DNA of 64,000 nt. Origin: Pseudobacter sp051955275. Lineage in GTDB: Bacteria > Bacteroidota > Bacteroidia > Chitinophagales > Chitinophagaceae. The stretch is taken from contig NZ_JBQCGW010000181.1 of assembly GCF_051955275.1 (NCBI RefSeq), positions 1 to 64,000 of the forward strand, written 5' to 3'. The first letter of the stretch is position 1. Each line of letters opens with the position of its first letter. Both the position numbers and the translations under genes were made by a program. Positions 7,604-15,314 of the stretch are shown here, in pieces. The notes beneath the pieces are model-generated. The model saw only the letters and a list, made by a program, of their open reading frames with translations. It ran no database searches and was not told the DNA's origin.

Positions 7604-9292
7604 TTATTGGATAGCCTTGTCAGCGAAGTACCTTTCTTTCAGGATCTTGTCCTCTCCATAAATATCTTCATAAATTTTCAATTTTCCATCTTTTCCTTCA
7701 CACGAAAAATAACGGATATAGATAGGTACTCTTTTGAAACCGGAAACCACATGCTTTTCTTCCCTTTTGATCCAGTTCCGGAGCGTATCCGGATGAAACT
7801 TCAGCGTATCGTTCCTTACCAGGAAGTCGGCCAGTTTCATGAAATCCTTCACCCTCACACATCCATGGCTCATGGCCCGGTTACTGTTGCTGAACAACCA
7901 GCGGGCATTGGTATCGTGCAGGTATACATCGTACTTGTTCGGAAAATTGAACTTAAGCACTCCCAGTGAGTTATCGTCGCCCTGGCGTTGTTTGAGCAGG
8001 TAAGGGAAATTTCCCTTGCCCAGCGCCGCCCAGTTGACGGAATACGGGTCTATGATACTGTCGTTACGGTCTACCACCATCAGGTTCTGCTTGTGCAGAT
8101 AGTTCACGTCCTTCTTGATCTTCGGCAGCATTTCCTTGTAGATGATGCTGTAAGGCACCGTCCATTGCGGATAGGTAATGAAATTACTTACTGAAGAAGT
8201 CAGAAGCGGCGTCCTGGTCTTTGGTTGCCCCACAATAACGCGGGATTCCATGGCTATAGTATCCATGTCGTACACACGCAGGTAATAACCGGGCAGGTTT
8301 ACCCAGATATATGTTTCGGGGAAGCTGTCTGTAGCCATTTTATAACGGTCAAGCGTAATGGCAACCCGCTTGAACCTGTCCCAGTTGGTATAGTTCAGGC
8401 TCGCTACCGTATTCTCATTGATACGTCCCGTGGGCTTCAATCCTTTTTTAGTCTGGTACTCTTTCAGCACCTGTCTCCAGGTGGCAGTATCCACATAGTC
8501 TGTAGCAGATGGCAGGATATCATCTTCATACAATCTTCTCTGCAATGCCTGGTAAAAAACTGTACTGTCTTTTAACGGGTATGTATAAGTGAGATGCGTA
8601 TATCTTTTGAATGTACCGATGGAATCCAGGAAGGATTTCAGTCCCTCTTTCAGATCTGAATATCCTTTATAAGCAGGTTCCAGGCTCTGCAGGGTGCCGG
8701 CTACATTTTTTGTCTGCAGAGCCTTGTAGAGCATATCCGGATAAAAGCCGGGTCCAAGAATGGAATCTGTACGGAGATATAAACTGTCTCTTGTAAAGTG
8801 TCCCTGTTTCAGGTGACGGGCCATCAGCAGGAAGGCGTCTGTCATCATCAGTTCCGCACGGCTCCAGAGTGCTGCATTTTTCTGTGCGGTGGAATCGCGG
8901 GCAATCTGTTCGCGGATGCTGCTGAGTGTTTTATAATGATAATCATTGGGGAATAAACCGTATTCTTTGGAGCTGGCAATGAAGCGGAACAATCCTTCAC
9001 CCACTGCATTCCATTTTTCCTGCGAGCACCAGATGGGCTGGTTGTTGCTGCGGATATAAGCTTCGTTCACCAGGGTGTCGTCTGCAAGCACCACTGTATC
9101 GTTCAGTCTTCCTTTATTTTCTAGCATGAATGCCAGTGCCGTTTTGATATTCTCGCTTACGCGGACTTCAAACTTTTCTGGCTGGTCCACAATATCTTTA
9201 TCCTTTGGCTTCTCACTGTCGCCACAGGCAGCCAGTGTGAGCAAAAAAACGAACATGCAACCAGTTACTCCTGCATTCAAATGCTTATTCAT
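7604..9292 (-). CDS. L,D-transpeptidase (YcbB/YkuD type) lipoprotein
   Basis: Probably forms 3-3 peptidoglycan cross-links or attaches proteins in the periplasm. A 562-aa lipoprotein: signal and lipobox end LLTLAACGDS; a scaffold region spans about 60-250; a peptidoglycan-binding-like segment sits near 270-300 (EYQTKKGLKPTGRINENTV); the YkuD catalytic domain follows, with HDTN and the SHGCVRV motif holding the catalytic Cys near residue 477. The layout matches E. coli YcbB (LdtD). The ATG at 9292 is chosen because the lipobox follows directly. Its 5' end faces the VanX-like gene, giving a divergent pair of D-Ala-related cell-wall enzymes. Confidence 0.9.
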   Translation of the reverse strand: MNKHLNAGVTGCMFVFLLTLAACGDSEKPKDKDIVDQPEKFEVRVSENIKTALAFMLENKGRLNDTVVLADDTLVNEAYIRSNNQPIWCSQEKWNAVGEGLFRFIASSKEYGLFPNDYHYKTLSSIREQIARDSTAQKNAALWSRAELMMTDAFLLMARHLKQGHFTRDSLYLRTDSILGPGFYPDMLYKALQTKNVAGTLQSLEPAYKGYSDLKEGLKSFLDSIGTFKRYTHLTYTYPLKDSTVFYQALQRRLYEDDILPSATDYVDTATWRQVLKEYQTKKGLKPTGRINENTVASLNYTNWDRFKRVAITLDRYKMATDSFPETYIWVNLPGYYLRVYDMDTIAMESRVIVGQPKTRTPLLTSSVSNFITYPQWTVPYSIIYKEMLPKIKKDVNYLHKQNLMVVDRNDSIIDPYSVNWAALGKGNFPYLLKQRQGDDNSLGVLKFNFPNKYDVYLHDTNARWLFSNSNRAMSHGCVRVKDFMKLADFLVRNDTLKFHPDTLRNWIKREEKHVVSGFKRVPIYIRYFSCEGKDGKLKIYEDIYGEDKILKERYFADKAIQ

Positions 9293-9367
9293 GTAATTAT
9301 CCTTGTTAATCCGGAATTATTTTGTTGTACCTTTCTGTATGATGTTATTCAGCGTCACCCAGTTGCA

Positions 9368-10087
9368 ATGATTGACAAAATACTATTTCACGGCAATATT
9401 CCCAAAGCCCTCCTGTTATTTCTTGCGTTTCATCATACGGCTGCCGCCCGGCAGACAGACACCAGCCGGTATGGTGTACCGGTTGTATCGCATAAATGGC
9501 AGTATGAATCGGGTGTTGCAAAAGATTCCTTGCATAGGATGGTTGAACTCAGAAAGTGGGTCCCGGGTATCGTGTATGACCTCAGGTATGCCACTGCCAA
9601 CAACTTCATGCACCGGCGAATGTATCCCAAAAGTACAAATTCTGCCTTTCTCAGGCTACCCGTTGCCGAAGCGCTGCAGAAAATACAATACGAATTGAAT
9701 GCCAAAGGCTACGGATTGAAAGTTTTTGACGCTTATCGTCCCTATTCCGTAACGGTTGCTTTCTGGGAACTGGTGAAGGATCCCCGCTATGTAGCTGAGC
9801 CAACGAAGGGTTCCGGCCATAACCGGGGGCTGGCTATCGATTGCACAATCATAACATTAACAGATCATAAAGAAGTGGAGATGGGTACAGGATTCGACAA
9901 TTTCACGGATTCGGCCCATCACAATTTTACCCGGTTACCACAGCAGGTGCTGAGTAACCGGAAACAATTCAGGGAAATAATGGAGAAGTACGGATTCAGG
10001 GCCTTTGAAACAGAATGGTGGCATTACAGCTGGCCCAATAACAGGGAATATGAAGTGCTGGATATCCCTTTCCGGCAATTGAAATGA
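9368..10087 (+). CDS. D-alanyl-D-alanine dipeptidase (VanX/DdpX family, M15D)
   Basis: Zinc dipeptidase that hydrolyses D-Ala-D-Ala. Visible family features: the substrate-binding Arg in FDAYRPYSV, the first zinc motif SGHNRGLAIDCT (SxHxxGxAxD) and the second ligand EWWHYSW, with catalytic Glu before WWH. The N-terminus has a short hydrophobic stretch (KALLLFLAFHHTAAA), so export is likely. I take the ATG at 9368 (239 aa); an upstream frame opening at 9281 overlaps the divergent gene. No vancomycin-resistance genes surround it, so a role in D-Ala-D-Ala turnover is more likely than resistance. Its TGA stop directly abuts the stop of the convergent DUF952 gene. Confidence 0.9.
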   Translation: MIDKILFHGNIPKALLLFLAFHHTAAARQTDTSRYGVPVVSHKWQYESGVAKDSLHRMVELRKWVPGIVYDLRYATANNFMHRRMYPKSTNSAFLRLPVAEALQKIQYELNAKGYGLKVFDAYRPYSVTVAFWELVKDPRYVAEPTKGSGHNRGLAIDCTIITLTDHKEVEMGTGFDNFTDSAHHNFTRLPQQVLSNRKQFREIMEKYGFRAFETEWWHYSWPNNREYEVLDIPFRQLK

Positions 10088-10387
10088 TCACAGGGGATCA
10101 ACCTGTACCACTGCATCGGTATTGATGGGGCCGTATACATGCGGATAAGTGGCCGCATTACTGGGGCTCCATTCGTAAATAAGCTGGCTTTTGAGCTTGC
10201 TGGTATCGATGGTCAGTTTTAACAGATCCTTCTTTCCTTCAAAATAACGTTGACGCACATCCGCAATCTGGTCTTCCTGGCAGCAATGAATGAATCCTTC
10301 TTCTTTCAAAGAACCGGATTCGTAACTGCCTGCCGCCTTTGCAGCAGCCCATTCAGGTGCTGTAGTAAGATGAAAAATTATAGGCAT
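10088..10387 (-). CDS. DUF952 family protein
   Basis: A 99-aa protein of the DUF952 family, function unknown. Family features: an N-terminal IFHLTTAPEWAAAKAAGSYE, the central EEGFIHCC motif and a C-terminal HVYGPINTDAVVQVDPL. No signal peptide or membrane segment, so cytosolic. Its start lies three bases after the aroC stop, making it the last gene of the aromatic amino acid operon. Its stop codon abuts the stop of the VanX-like gene with no intergenic base. Confidence 0.85.
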   Translation of the reverse strand: MPIIFHLTTAPEWAAAKAAGSYESGSLKEEGFIHCCQEDQIADVRQRYFEGKKDLLKLTIDTSKLKSQLIYEWSPSNAATYPHVYGPINTDAVVQVDPL

Positions 10388-10390
10388 GGT

Positions 10391-11389
10391 TTATAATACT
10401 CGTTTTATTTGTTGTTCCAATAGCAAAAGATCGGCCAGCACGATGGCCGTTACAGCTTCCAGTACCACCGGCACACGCAAAGCAATGCAGAGATCGTGCC
10501 TGCCTTTCACGGAGAAAGTTTCGGTTTGGCCTGTTTCCCAGTTCAGGGTCTGTTGCTCTTTCGGCGTGCTGGACGTGGGTTTGATAGCGATGCGGAACAC
10601 CAGCTCATTGCCGTTTGTGATACCGCCTACTATTCCACCTGCATGATTGGTAGCTGTTTTCCCTTCCATATCCAGGATGGCATCATTGTGCTCCGTGCCA
10701 AACATTCTCGCTGCCGCAAAGCCGGTCCCGAACTCAATTCCACGTACCGCCGGAATGGCAAATGCAGCATGACTGAGCAATGATTCCGCAGAATCGAAAA
10801 AAGGCTCTCCCAGTCCCGCAGGCAAACCGCTCACACGGCATTCCACGATACCACCGATCGAATCCTTGGCATCGATGGCTTTCTGTAATCCTTTTTCCAG
10901 ATCGGCCTCCCCTCCTATTTCCAGGATCTTCGCTTCTATATTGACGTTAGCCGTTGCAGCAAGTTTTTTGGCGATCACGCCCGCTGCCACCAGGCACACG
11001 GTGAGCCTGCCACTGAAATGGCCGCCGCCCCTGAAATCTTCAAAGCCTCCGAATTTCTGATGCGCTACAAAGTCGGCATGCCCGGGACGTGGCACAGCAC
11101 GCTGCTTTTCATAATCACCGCTTCTCGTATTCTTGTTATCGAAAAGGATGGTCATGGGAGCGCCGGTGCTCCTGTTATTGAAGATACCGGTTTTAAAAAT
11201 GGGAAAATCATCTTCTTTGCGCGGCGTGGTGCCCTTCTGGGTACCGCCTTTCCTGCGTTCGATATCGGTAACAAAATCATCCGCAGTGAGTGAAAGGCCT
11301 GCCGGACAACCGTCGATATTCACTCCCACACTCTCTCCGTGCGATTCGCCAAAGATGGTGACCCTGAATAATCTTCCAAATGCGTTCAT
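10391..11389 (-). CDS. aroC: Chorismate synthase
   Basis: Converts EPSP to chorismate, the last shikimate step, using reduced FMN. The 332-aa protein has the N-terminal GRLFRVTIFGESHGESVGVNIDGCPAG, RPGHADF near residue 100, GGGHFSGRLT near 120 where many orthologues read RSSARET, MFGTEHNDAI and GRHDLC near the C-terminus. It is somewhat shorter than the common 350-360 residues. It lies 15 bases after aroA and three before the DUF952 gene, at the promoter-distal end of the aro operon. Confidence 0.95.
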   Translation of the reverse strand: MNAFGRLFRVTIFGESHGESVGVNIDGCPAGLSLTADDFVTDIERRKGGTQKGTTPRKEDDFPIFKTGIFNNRSTGAPMTILFDNKNTRSGDYEKQRAVPRPGHADFVAHQKFGGFEDFRGGGHFSGRLTVCLVAAGVIAKKLAATANVNIEAKILEIGGEADLEKGLQKAIDAKDSIGGIVECRVSGLPAGLGEPFFDSAESLLSHAAFAIPAVRGIEFGTGFAAARMFGTEHNDAILDMEGKTATNHAGGIVGGITNGNELVFRIAIKPTSSTPKEQQTLNWETGQTETFSVKGRHDLCIALRVPVVLEAVTAIVLADLLLLEQQIKRVL

Positions 11390-11404
11390 AGTATAATCAG
11401 TTCA

Positions 11405-12679
11405 TTAATGTAAAGATACGGTAGCGCCCAGATGCTGCAGGTGCTGGTAAAAATCCGGGTAGGATTTGTTGATGGCATCCGCGGATTCGATGGTAACGGC
11501 CGCAGCCGCTTTCAGTCCGGCTACAGCGCAGGCCATCGCAATGCGATGATCGTGGTGTGAATAGGTGGTGCCGCCGGTCAGTCCCTTTCCGCCATGAATG
11601 ATCATGAGATCATCCTGCAGATCGATCTGCACGCCCAGTTTGCCGAACTCTTCCTGCAATGTGAGGGCGCGGTTGCTTTCCTTGTGGGTTAGGCGTTGCG
11701 CGCCTTCGATCACGGTTTTTCCATCGCAATAAGCAGCCAGGGCAACCAGCGGAGGGAAAAGATCAGGGCATTCAGTGGCATTGAAGTGAAACGCCTTCAA
11801 CGGAGCAGGGCCGATCCCGATCTTATCAGTTTGTACGCTGATCCTTGAACCACAGCTCATCAGCGCCTGCAATACAGCACGGTCAGCCTGGGTGGAGAAA
11901 ACATCCAGCCCTTTCACCACAATATCACCGGCAATGGCGCCGGCCACCAGTAAGAAAGCGGCCCCGCTCCAATCCCCTTCTACGGTATATTCCAGCTCTC
12001 CGCTCTTTGGAGCAACGGCGTTGGCAGGAAAATAGAAAGATTCATAATTCCTGTTTTCCACTTTCCATCCGAAATCCTCCATCACTTTCAACGTAAGGTC
12101 GATATAAGGTTTGGATTTAAGACCGGTAACATGCAAAGCAACATCGGAGGCGCCGGCAGCGGCGTAGCTCATCAGTAGTCCTGTAAGGAACTGCGAACTG
12201 AGTGATCCGTCAACCGTGATGGCAGCGGGCTGCAACGGTCCTTTGATCACCAATGGCAGTTTGCCGTTATTGGACTTTATATCCACCTGCAACTGCGGTA
12301 AAACAGTATCGAAGAAATCCATCGGTCTTGTAACCAGTGAACCGCTTCCATTGACAGTGATGCTTCGCTCGCTGAGGGAAATGATGGGCGTGAACATGCG
12401 GATACCGAGACCGCTCTCGCCGCAATTCACTTCTTCCTTCACGGGTTGCACGCCATTACTGGTCACGCGCAATATGCCATCAGCCTGCATTTCAGCGGTA
12501 GCACCCAATGCACGGATCACGCCAAGAGCGGCCTGATCATCATTGGAATGACCGGGATTGTGAATGATGGTGATGCCTTTTCTCAATAAAGCGGCTGCGC
12601 ATGCCCGTTGCATCGAGCTCTTGCTGGCAGGAGCCGTGATAGTAGCGTTTATACTGGATGGTTGTACTGTAGCGATCAT
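11405..12679 (-). CDS. aroA: 3-phosphoshikimate 1-carboxyvinyltransferase (EPSP synthase)
   Basis: Transfers enolpyruvate from PEP to shikimate 3-phosphate. The 424-aa protein shows the N-terminal ASKSSMQRACAAALL (usual PGSKS-SNR motif), GDWSGAAFLLVAGAI, RLTHKESNRALTLQEEFGKLG and a C-terminal DHRIAMACAVAG. The PEP-binding loop, normally close to GNAGTAMRPL, reads GESGLGIRMFTP, so this is a divergent member. The ATG overlaps the aroB stop by four bases (ATGA), indicating translational coupling. Confidence 0.93.
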   Translation of the reverse strand: MIATVQPSSINATITAPASKSSMQRACAAALLRKGITIIHNPGHSNDDQAALGVIRALGATAEMQADGILRVTSNGVQPVKEEVNCGESGLGIRMFTPIISLSERSITVNGSGSLVTRPMDFFDTVLPQLQVDIKSNNGKLPLVIKGPLQPAAITVDGSLSSQFLTGLLMSYAAAGASDVALHVTGLKSKPYIDLTLKVMEDFGWKVENRNYESFYFPANAVAPKSGELEYTVEGDWSGAAFLLVAGAIAGDIVVKGLDVFSTQADRAVLQALMSCGSRISVQTDKIGIGPAPLKAFHFNATECPDLFPPLVALAAYCDGKTVIEGAQRLTHKESNRALTLQEEFGKLGVQIDLQDDLMIIHGGKGLTGGTTYSHHDHRIAMACAVAGLKAAAAVTIESADAINKSYPDFYQHLQHLGATVSLH

Positions 12680-13701
12680 GCCGGTAATTCCTGTATTAAT
12701 GTTTGCAATTGGGTCATCGGGATCTGTTGAACGATCCCCTTTCCTATTTTACTCAGCAACACATAGTTCATGGACGACCTTTCTTTCTTCTTATCCTTCT
12801 GCAATACTTCAAATGCCGCCTTTGCATCATAGTCTGCATAAGTGGGCAGGCCGTATTGTTCCAGCACTTTCACAACCCTTGCTGTTTCTTTGAAACCCGC
12901 GAGAGTGGCGGATAGATGGCAGGCGGCGGTCATGCCGATGGAGATGGCCTGTCCATGGCTCAGTTCGTACATATTCTCGATAGCATGACCGAGGGTATGG
13001 CCGAAGTTGAGCAGGCGGCGTTCACCCTGTTCAAACTCATCCGCCTCCACCACTTTGGATTTGAGCATGGCATTGCGGAGAATGAGTCTGGAGAGTGCTG
13101 CTTTATCTTTTTTATAGAAGCTCAGCTTCCGCGTTTCCAGCTCTTTGAACAGGCGGAGGTCTTTGATACAACTGTGCTTGATAATCTCGGCGAAGCCGTT
13201 GACCCATTCCGTTTCCGGAAGCGTTTTGAGCAGACTGTAATCATAGAGCAGGAAATCAGGCTGACGGATGGTGCCTACAAGATTTTTATAAATACCTACA
13301 TCAACACCATTCTTACCACCGATGCTGGCGTCTACCATGGCGAGTACCGTGGAAGGCACAAAGCCGCAGCGGATACCTCGCATATAGATGGCCGCTACAT
13401 AACCGGTGATATCGGTGATCACGCCGCCGCCGATGCCCACCAGGGTGGTCTTGCGGTCGGCGCCTGCTTCGATCAGCTGTTCGATCACGCTGTCAACGGT
13501 AGGCTGGATCTTGAAGGCTTCACCGGGCTTCAGCACGATGGTATTCCAGCCCTTGAATTTCTTTGCCTGGGCCTGGTAAATATTTTCATCAGTGATCAAT
13601 ACGCTATGCTCCTTTCCTGCCAGTTTTTCCAGCAGGGAGAAGTCAGCATCGAAGTAGTAATCAACTTTCTTTGATGAGAACTGACAGGATTTTTTTTGCA
13701 T
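12676..13701 (-). CDS. aroB: 3-dehydroquinate synthase
   Basis: Converts DAHP to 3-dehydroquinate with NAD+ and a divalent metal. The 341-aa protein has the NAD-binding GIGGGVITDITGYVAAIYMRG, then PSTVLAMVDASIGGKNGVD, an NGFAEIIKHSCI segment and the metal-ligand histidines in LLNFGHTLGHAIE. It is separated by one base from the upstream transposase-like gene and overlaps aroA by four, so all are read as one message. Confidence 0.95.
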   Translation of the reverse strand: MQKKSCQFSSKKVDYYFDADFSLLEKLAGKEHSVLITDENIYQAQAKKFKGWNTIVLKPGEAFKIQPTVDSVIEQLIEAGADRKTTLVGIGGGVITDITGYVAAIYMRGIRCGFVPSTVLAMVDASIGGKNGVDVGIYKNLVGTIRQPDFLLYDYSLLKTLPETEWVNGFAEIIKHSCIKDLRLFKELETRKLSFYKKDKAALSRLILRNAMLKSKVVEADEFEQGERRLLNFGHTLGHAIENMYELSHGQAISIGMTAACHLSATLAGFKETARVVKVLEQYGLPTYADYDAKAAFEVLQKDKKKERSSMNYVLLSKIGKGIVQQIPMTQLQTLIQELPA

Positions 13702-13702
13702 G

Positions 13703-14131
13703 TTACAGTTGTACTTTATCGAATACTTCCAGTTCGCTTTCGAGCGATTTCGATTTATGGTATTCCTCCTGTTTGCCGATGAAATCCGCTACCTGCTTCA
13801 CTCCTGAGGGGCTCACCGAGTAAGCGGCGAAACCATCCTGCCATTCAAATGGTTCGGTCAGCAGGTTGGAATTGTTGATCCAGTTTGCCGCTTCGGATTT
13901 GAGTGCATTCATTACCTGCAAGAGGTTTTGGGCAGGGTGTAGCTGTATCATCAGATGCAGGTGATCTTCCACGCCATTCACCGCCATCACTTTCGTTCCT
14001 TTTTCCGATGCGTCCCGCTGCAGGTGTGCAAAGAGAACGGTACGGATAGGTTTCTTCAGCAATGGTTTTCTTTCGTGAACGGTTACGATCACATGAACAA
14101 AGAGCCAGATCTTATGGTAATTGGCTGACAC
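13703..14131 (-). CDS. RAYT/IS200-like Y1 transposase-fold protein, possibly domesticated
   Basis: A 142-aa protein with the HUH-endonuclease fold of IS200/IS605 TnpA and REP-associated tyrosine transposases. The HUH pair is H57-L58-H59 in VEDHLHLMIQL; the family segment FEWQDGFAAYSVSPS follows at 95-109. In relatives the nucleophilic Tyr lies in a (Y)IxxQ helix; here that helix reads VADFIGKQEEYHK, so Phe117 stands at the tyrosine position (Tyr124 is the nearest alternative). The gene sits one base upstream of aroB and three bases after the DAHP synthase stop, as a normal operon member, with no terminal repeats around it. Four REP-like palindromes occur elsewhere in the window. Confidence 0.85.
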   Translation of the reverse strand: MSANYHKIWLFVHVIVTVHERKPLLKKPIRTVLFAHLQRDASEKGTKVMAVNGVEDHLHLMIQLHPAQNLLQVMNALKSEAANWINNSNLLTEPFEWQDGFAAYSVSPSGVKQVADFIGKQEEYHKSKSLESELEVFDKVQL

Positions 14132-14134
14132 TGA

Positions 14135-15223
14135 TTAATCGTTCATGATCTTGTTCTGGTGATTGATACTTTCCATGTGCACAGCGTCGAAATACTTGGT
14201 GATGAATTCTTTGCTGAGGCCGAGTTTTTCACCTTTACCGAAAGCACGTTCCAGGATCTCATTCCAGCGGTTGGTCTGCAGGATGGTGATCTCGTTGTTC
14301 TTTTTGTATTCACCGATCAGTTCAGCCACTTTCATACGCTGGCCGAGGATCTGCATCAGTTCATCATCCAGGTGGTTGATCTGCTGGCGGAGTTTCTCGA
14401 GGGCCAGGTGGAATTCTTCAGAGGGGGTATCTTCTTTCCTCCAAACGATTTCATTGAGCATTTCAGCGAGGCGCTCGGGGGTAACCTGTTGTTTGGCGTC
14501 GCTCCATGCCTTATCGGGGTCGATATGAGATTCGATGATGAAGCCATCGTAATCCAGGTTGACTGCTTTCTGCATTACATCCAGGAGGATATCCCTTCTG
14601 CCGCAGATATGTGAAGGATCATTGATGAAAGGCAGCGTTGGGTTGCGGCGTTTCATTTCGATGGCGAGGTGCCACATGGGGGCATTGCGGTATTCTGTAT
14701 TACCATATGCGCTGAAGCCGCGGTGGATGAGGCCGATCTGGTCGATGCCTGCTTTAGCCACGCGCTCAACGGCGCCGGTCCATAATTCGAGGTCGGGGTT
14801 GATCGGGTTCTTGATCAGTACAGGAACGTTCACTCCTTTGAGTGCATCGGCCACTTCCTGAACGCTGAAGGGGTTCACAGTGGTGCGGGCGCCGATCCAG
14901 AGCACGTCTACATCAAAGTGCAGGGCATCTTCCACCTGTTTGGCGGTAGCTACTTCTACTGTGATGGGGAGACCGGTCAGTTTTTTGGCTTGCTGCATCC
15001 AGGGGAGTCCCTTGGTGCCGATGCCTTCGAAGGAACCGGGGCGTGTACGGGGTTTCCAGATTCCGGCGCGGAGGATGTCTACTTTTCCGGTGTTGGCGAG
15101 GCGCTGAGCGGTTTCGAGTACCTGCTCTTCAGTTTCTGCGCTACAGGGGCCTGAGATGATCAGGGGGCGTTTGTTCCACTTAGCCTGCACTGTTTCCTTC
15201 ATGGTTGTTTCACTGCTTGTCAT
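14135..15223 (-). CDS. Bifunctional DAHP synthase / chorismate mutase
   Basis: The N-terminal part condenses PEP and erythrose 4-phosphate to DAHP, the entry step of aromatic synthesis; the C-terminal part converts chorismate to prephenate. DAHP synthase motifs include LIISGPCSAETEEQ, RAGIWKPRTRPGSFEGIG, LWIGARTTVNPF, VLIKNP and FINDPSHICG. From about residue 270 an AroQ-type mutase domain follows (LEKLRQQINHLDDELMQILGQRM, then KVAELIGEYKKNN). I take ATG 15223 (362 aa, MTSSETTMKET); ATG 15202 is possible, whereas the longer frame opens with TTG at 15280 inside a long hairpin. A 25-bp inverted repeat precedes the start by eight bases. Confidence 0.92.
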   Translation of the reverse strand: MTSSETTMKETVQAKWNKRPLIISGPCSAETEEQVLETAQRLANTGKVDILRAGIWKPRTRPGSFEGIGTKGLPWMQQAKKLTGLPITVEVATAKQVEDALHFDVDVLWIGARTTVNPFSVQEVADALKGVNVPVLIKNPINPDLELWTGAVERVAKAGIDQIGLIHRGFSAYGNTEYRNAPMWHLAIEMKRRNPTLPFINDPSHICGRRDILLDVMQKAVNLDYDGFIIESHIDPDKAWSDAKQQVTPERLAEMLNEIVWRKEDTPSEEFHLALEKLRQQINHLDDELMQILGQRMKVAELIGEYKKNNEITILQTNRWNEILERAFGKGEKLGLSKEFITKYFDAVHMESINHQNKIMND

Positions 15224-15230
15224 ACTATGA

Positions 15231-15303
15231 AATTGAAAATTTGAATATGTCTGTTTTGATTTTGTTGATTTTCCGGGCAACAGACGTATTCAAATTTTCA
15301 ATT
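15231..15303. repeat. 25-bp inverted repeat (long hairpin) in the DAHP synthase leader
   Basis: Arms at 15231-15255 and 15279-15303 (starting AATTGAAAATTTGAATA) are complementary at 24 of 25 positions around a 23-base loop. It lies between the helicase stop (15315) and the DAHP synthase ATG (15223). There is no T-run after it on the minus strand, so it is not a standard terminator; it could be an mRNA-stability, translational-control or protein-binding site. Confidence 0.8.
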
Positions 15304-15314
15304 CATTATTTGAA

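Noticed and set aside
9368..10087. Vancomycin-resistance gene cluster (vanX)
   Set aside because: No vanH, vanA-type ligase or VanRS regulators are adjacent; a stand-alone dipeptidase does not indicate resistance.
12916..13674. Long antisense ORF of 252 codons opposite aroB
   Set aside because: It is the complement of a fully recognisable aroB and has no motif of its own; similar antisense ORFs occur opposite ftsK, tyrA and others.
13703..14131. Active IS200 insertion sequence
   Set aside because: No subterminal hairpins or ends flank the gene, spacing to neighbours is operon-like, and the expected catalytic Tyr is Phe.
15232..15280. N-terminal extension of the DAHP synthase to TTG 15280
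   Set aside because: It would translate through the long hairpin, starts with a rare codon and adds residues (PGKSTKSKQTYSNF) without family similarity.
15231..15303. Standard intrinsic terminator for the helicase
   Set aside because: The stem is AT-rich, the loop is 23 bases and no U-run follows on the minus strand.
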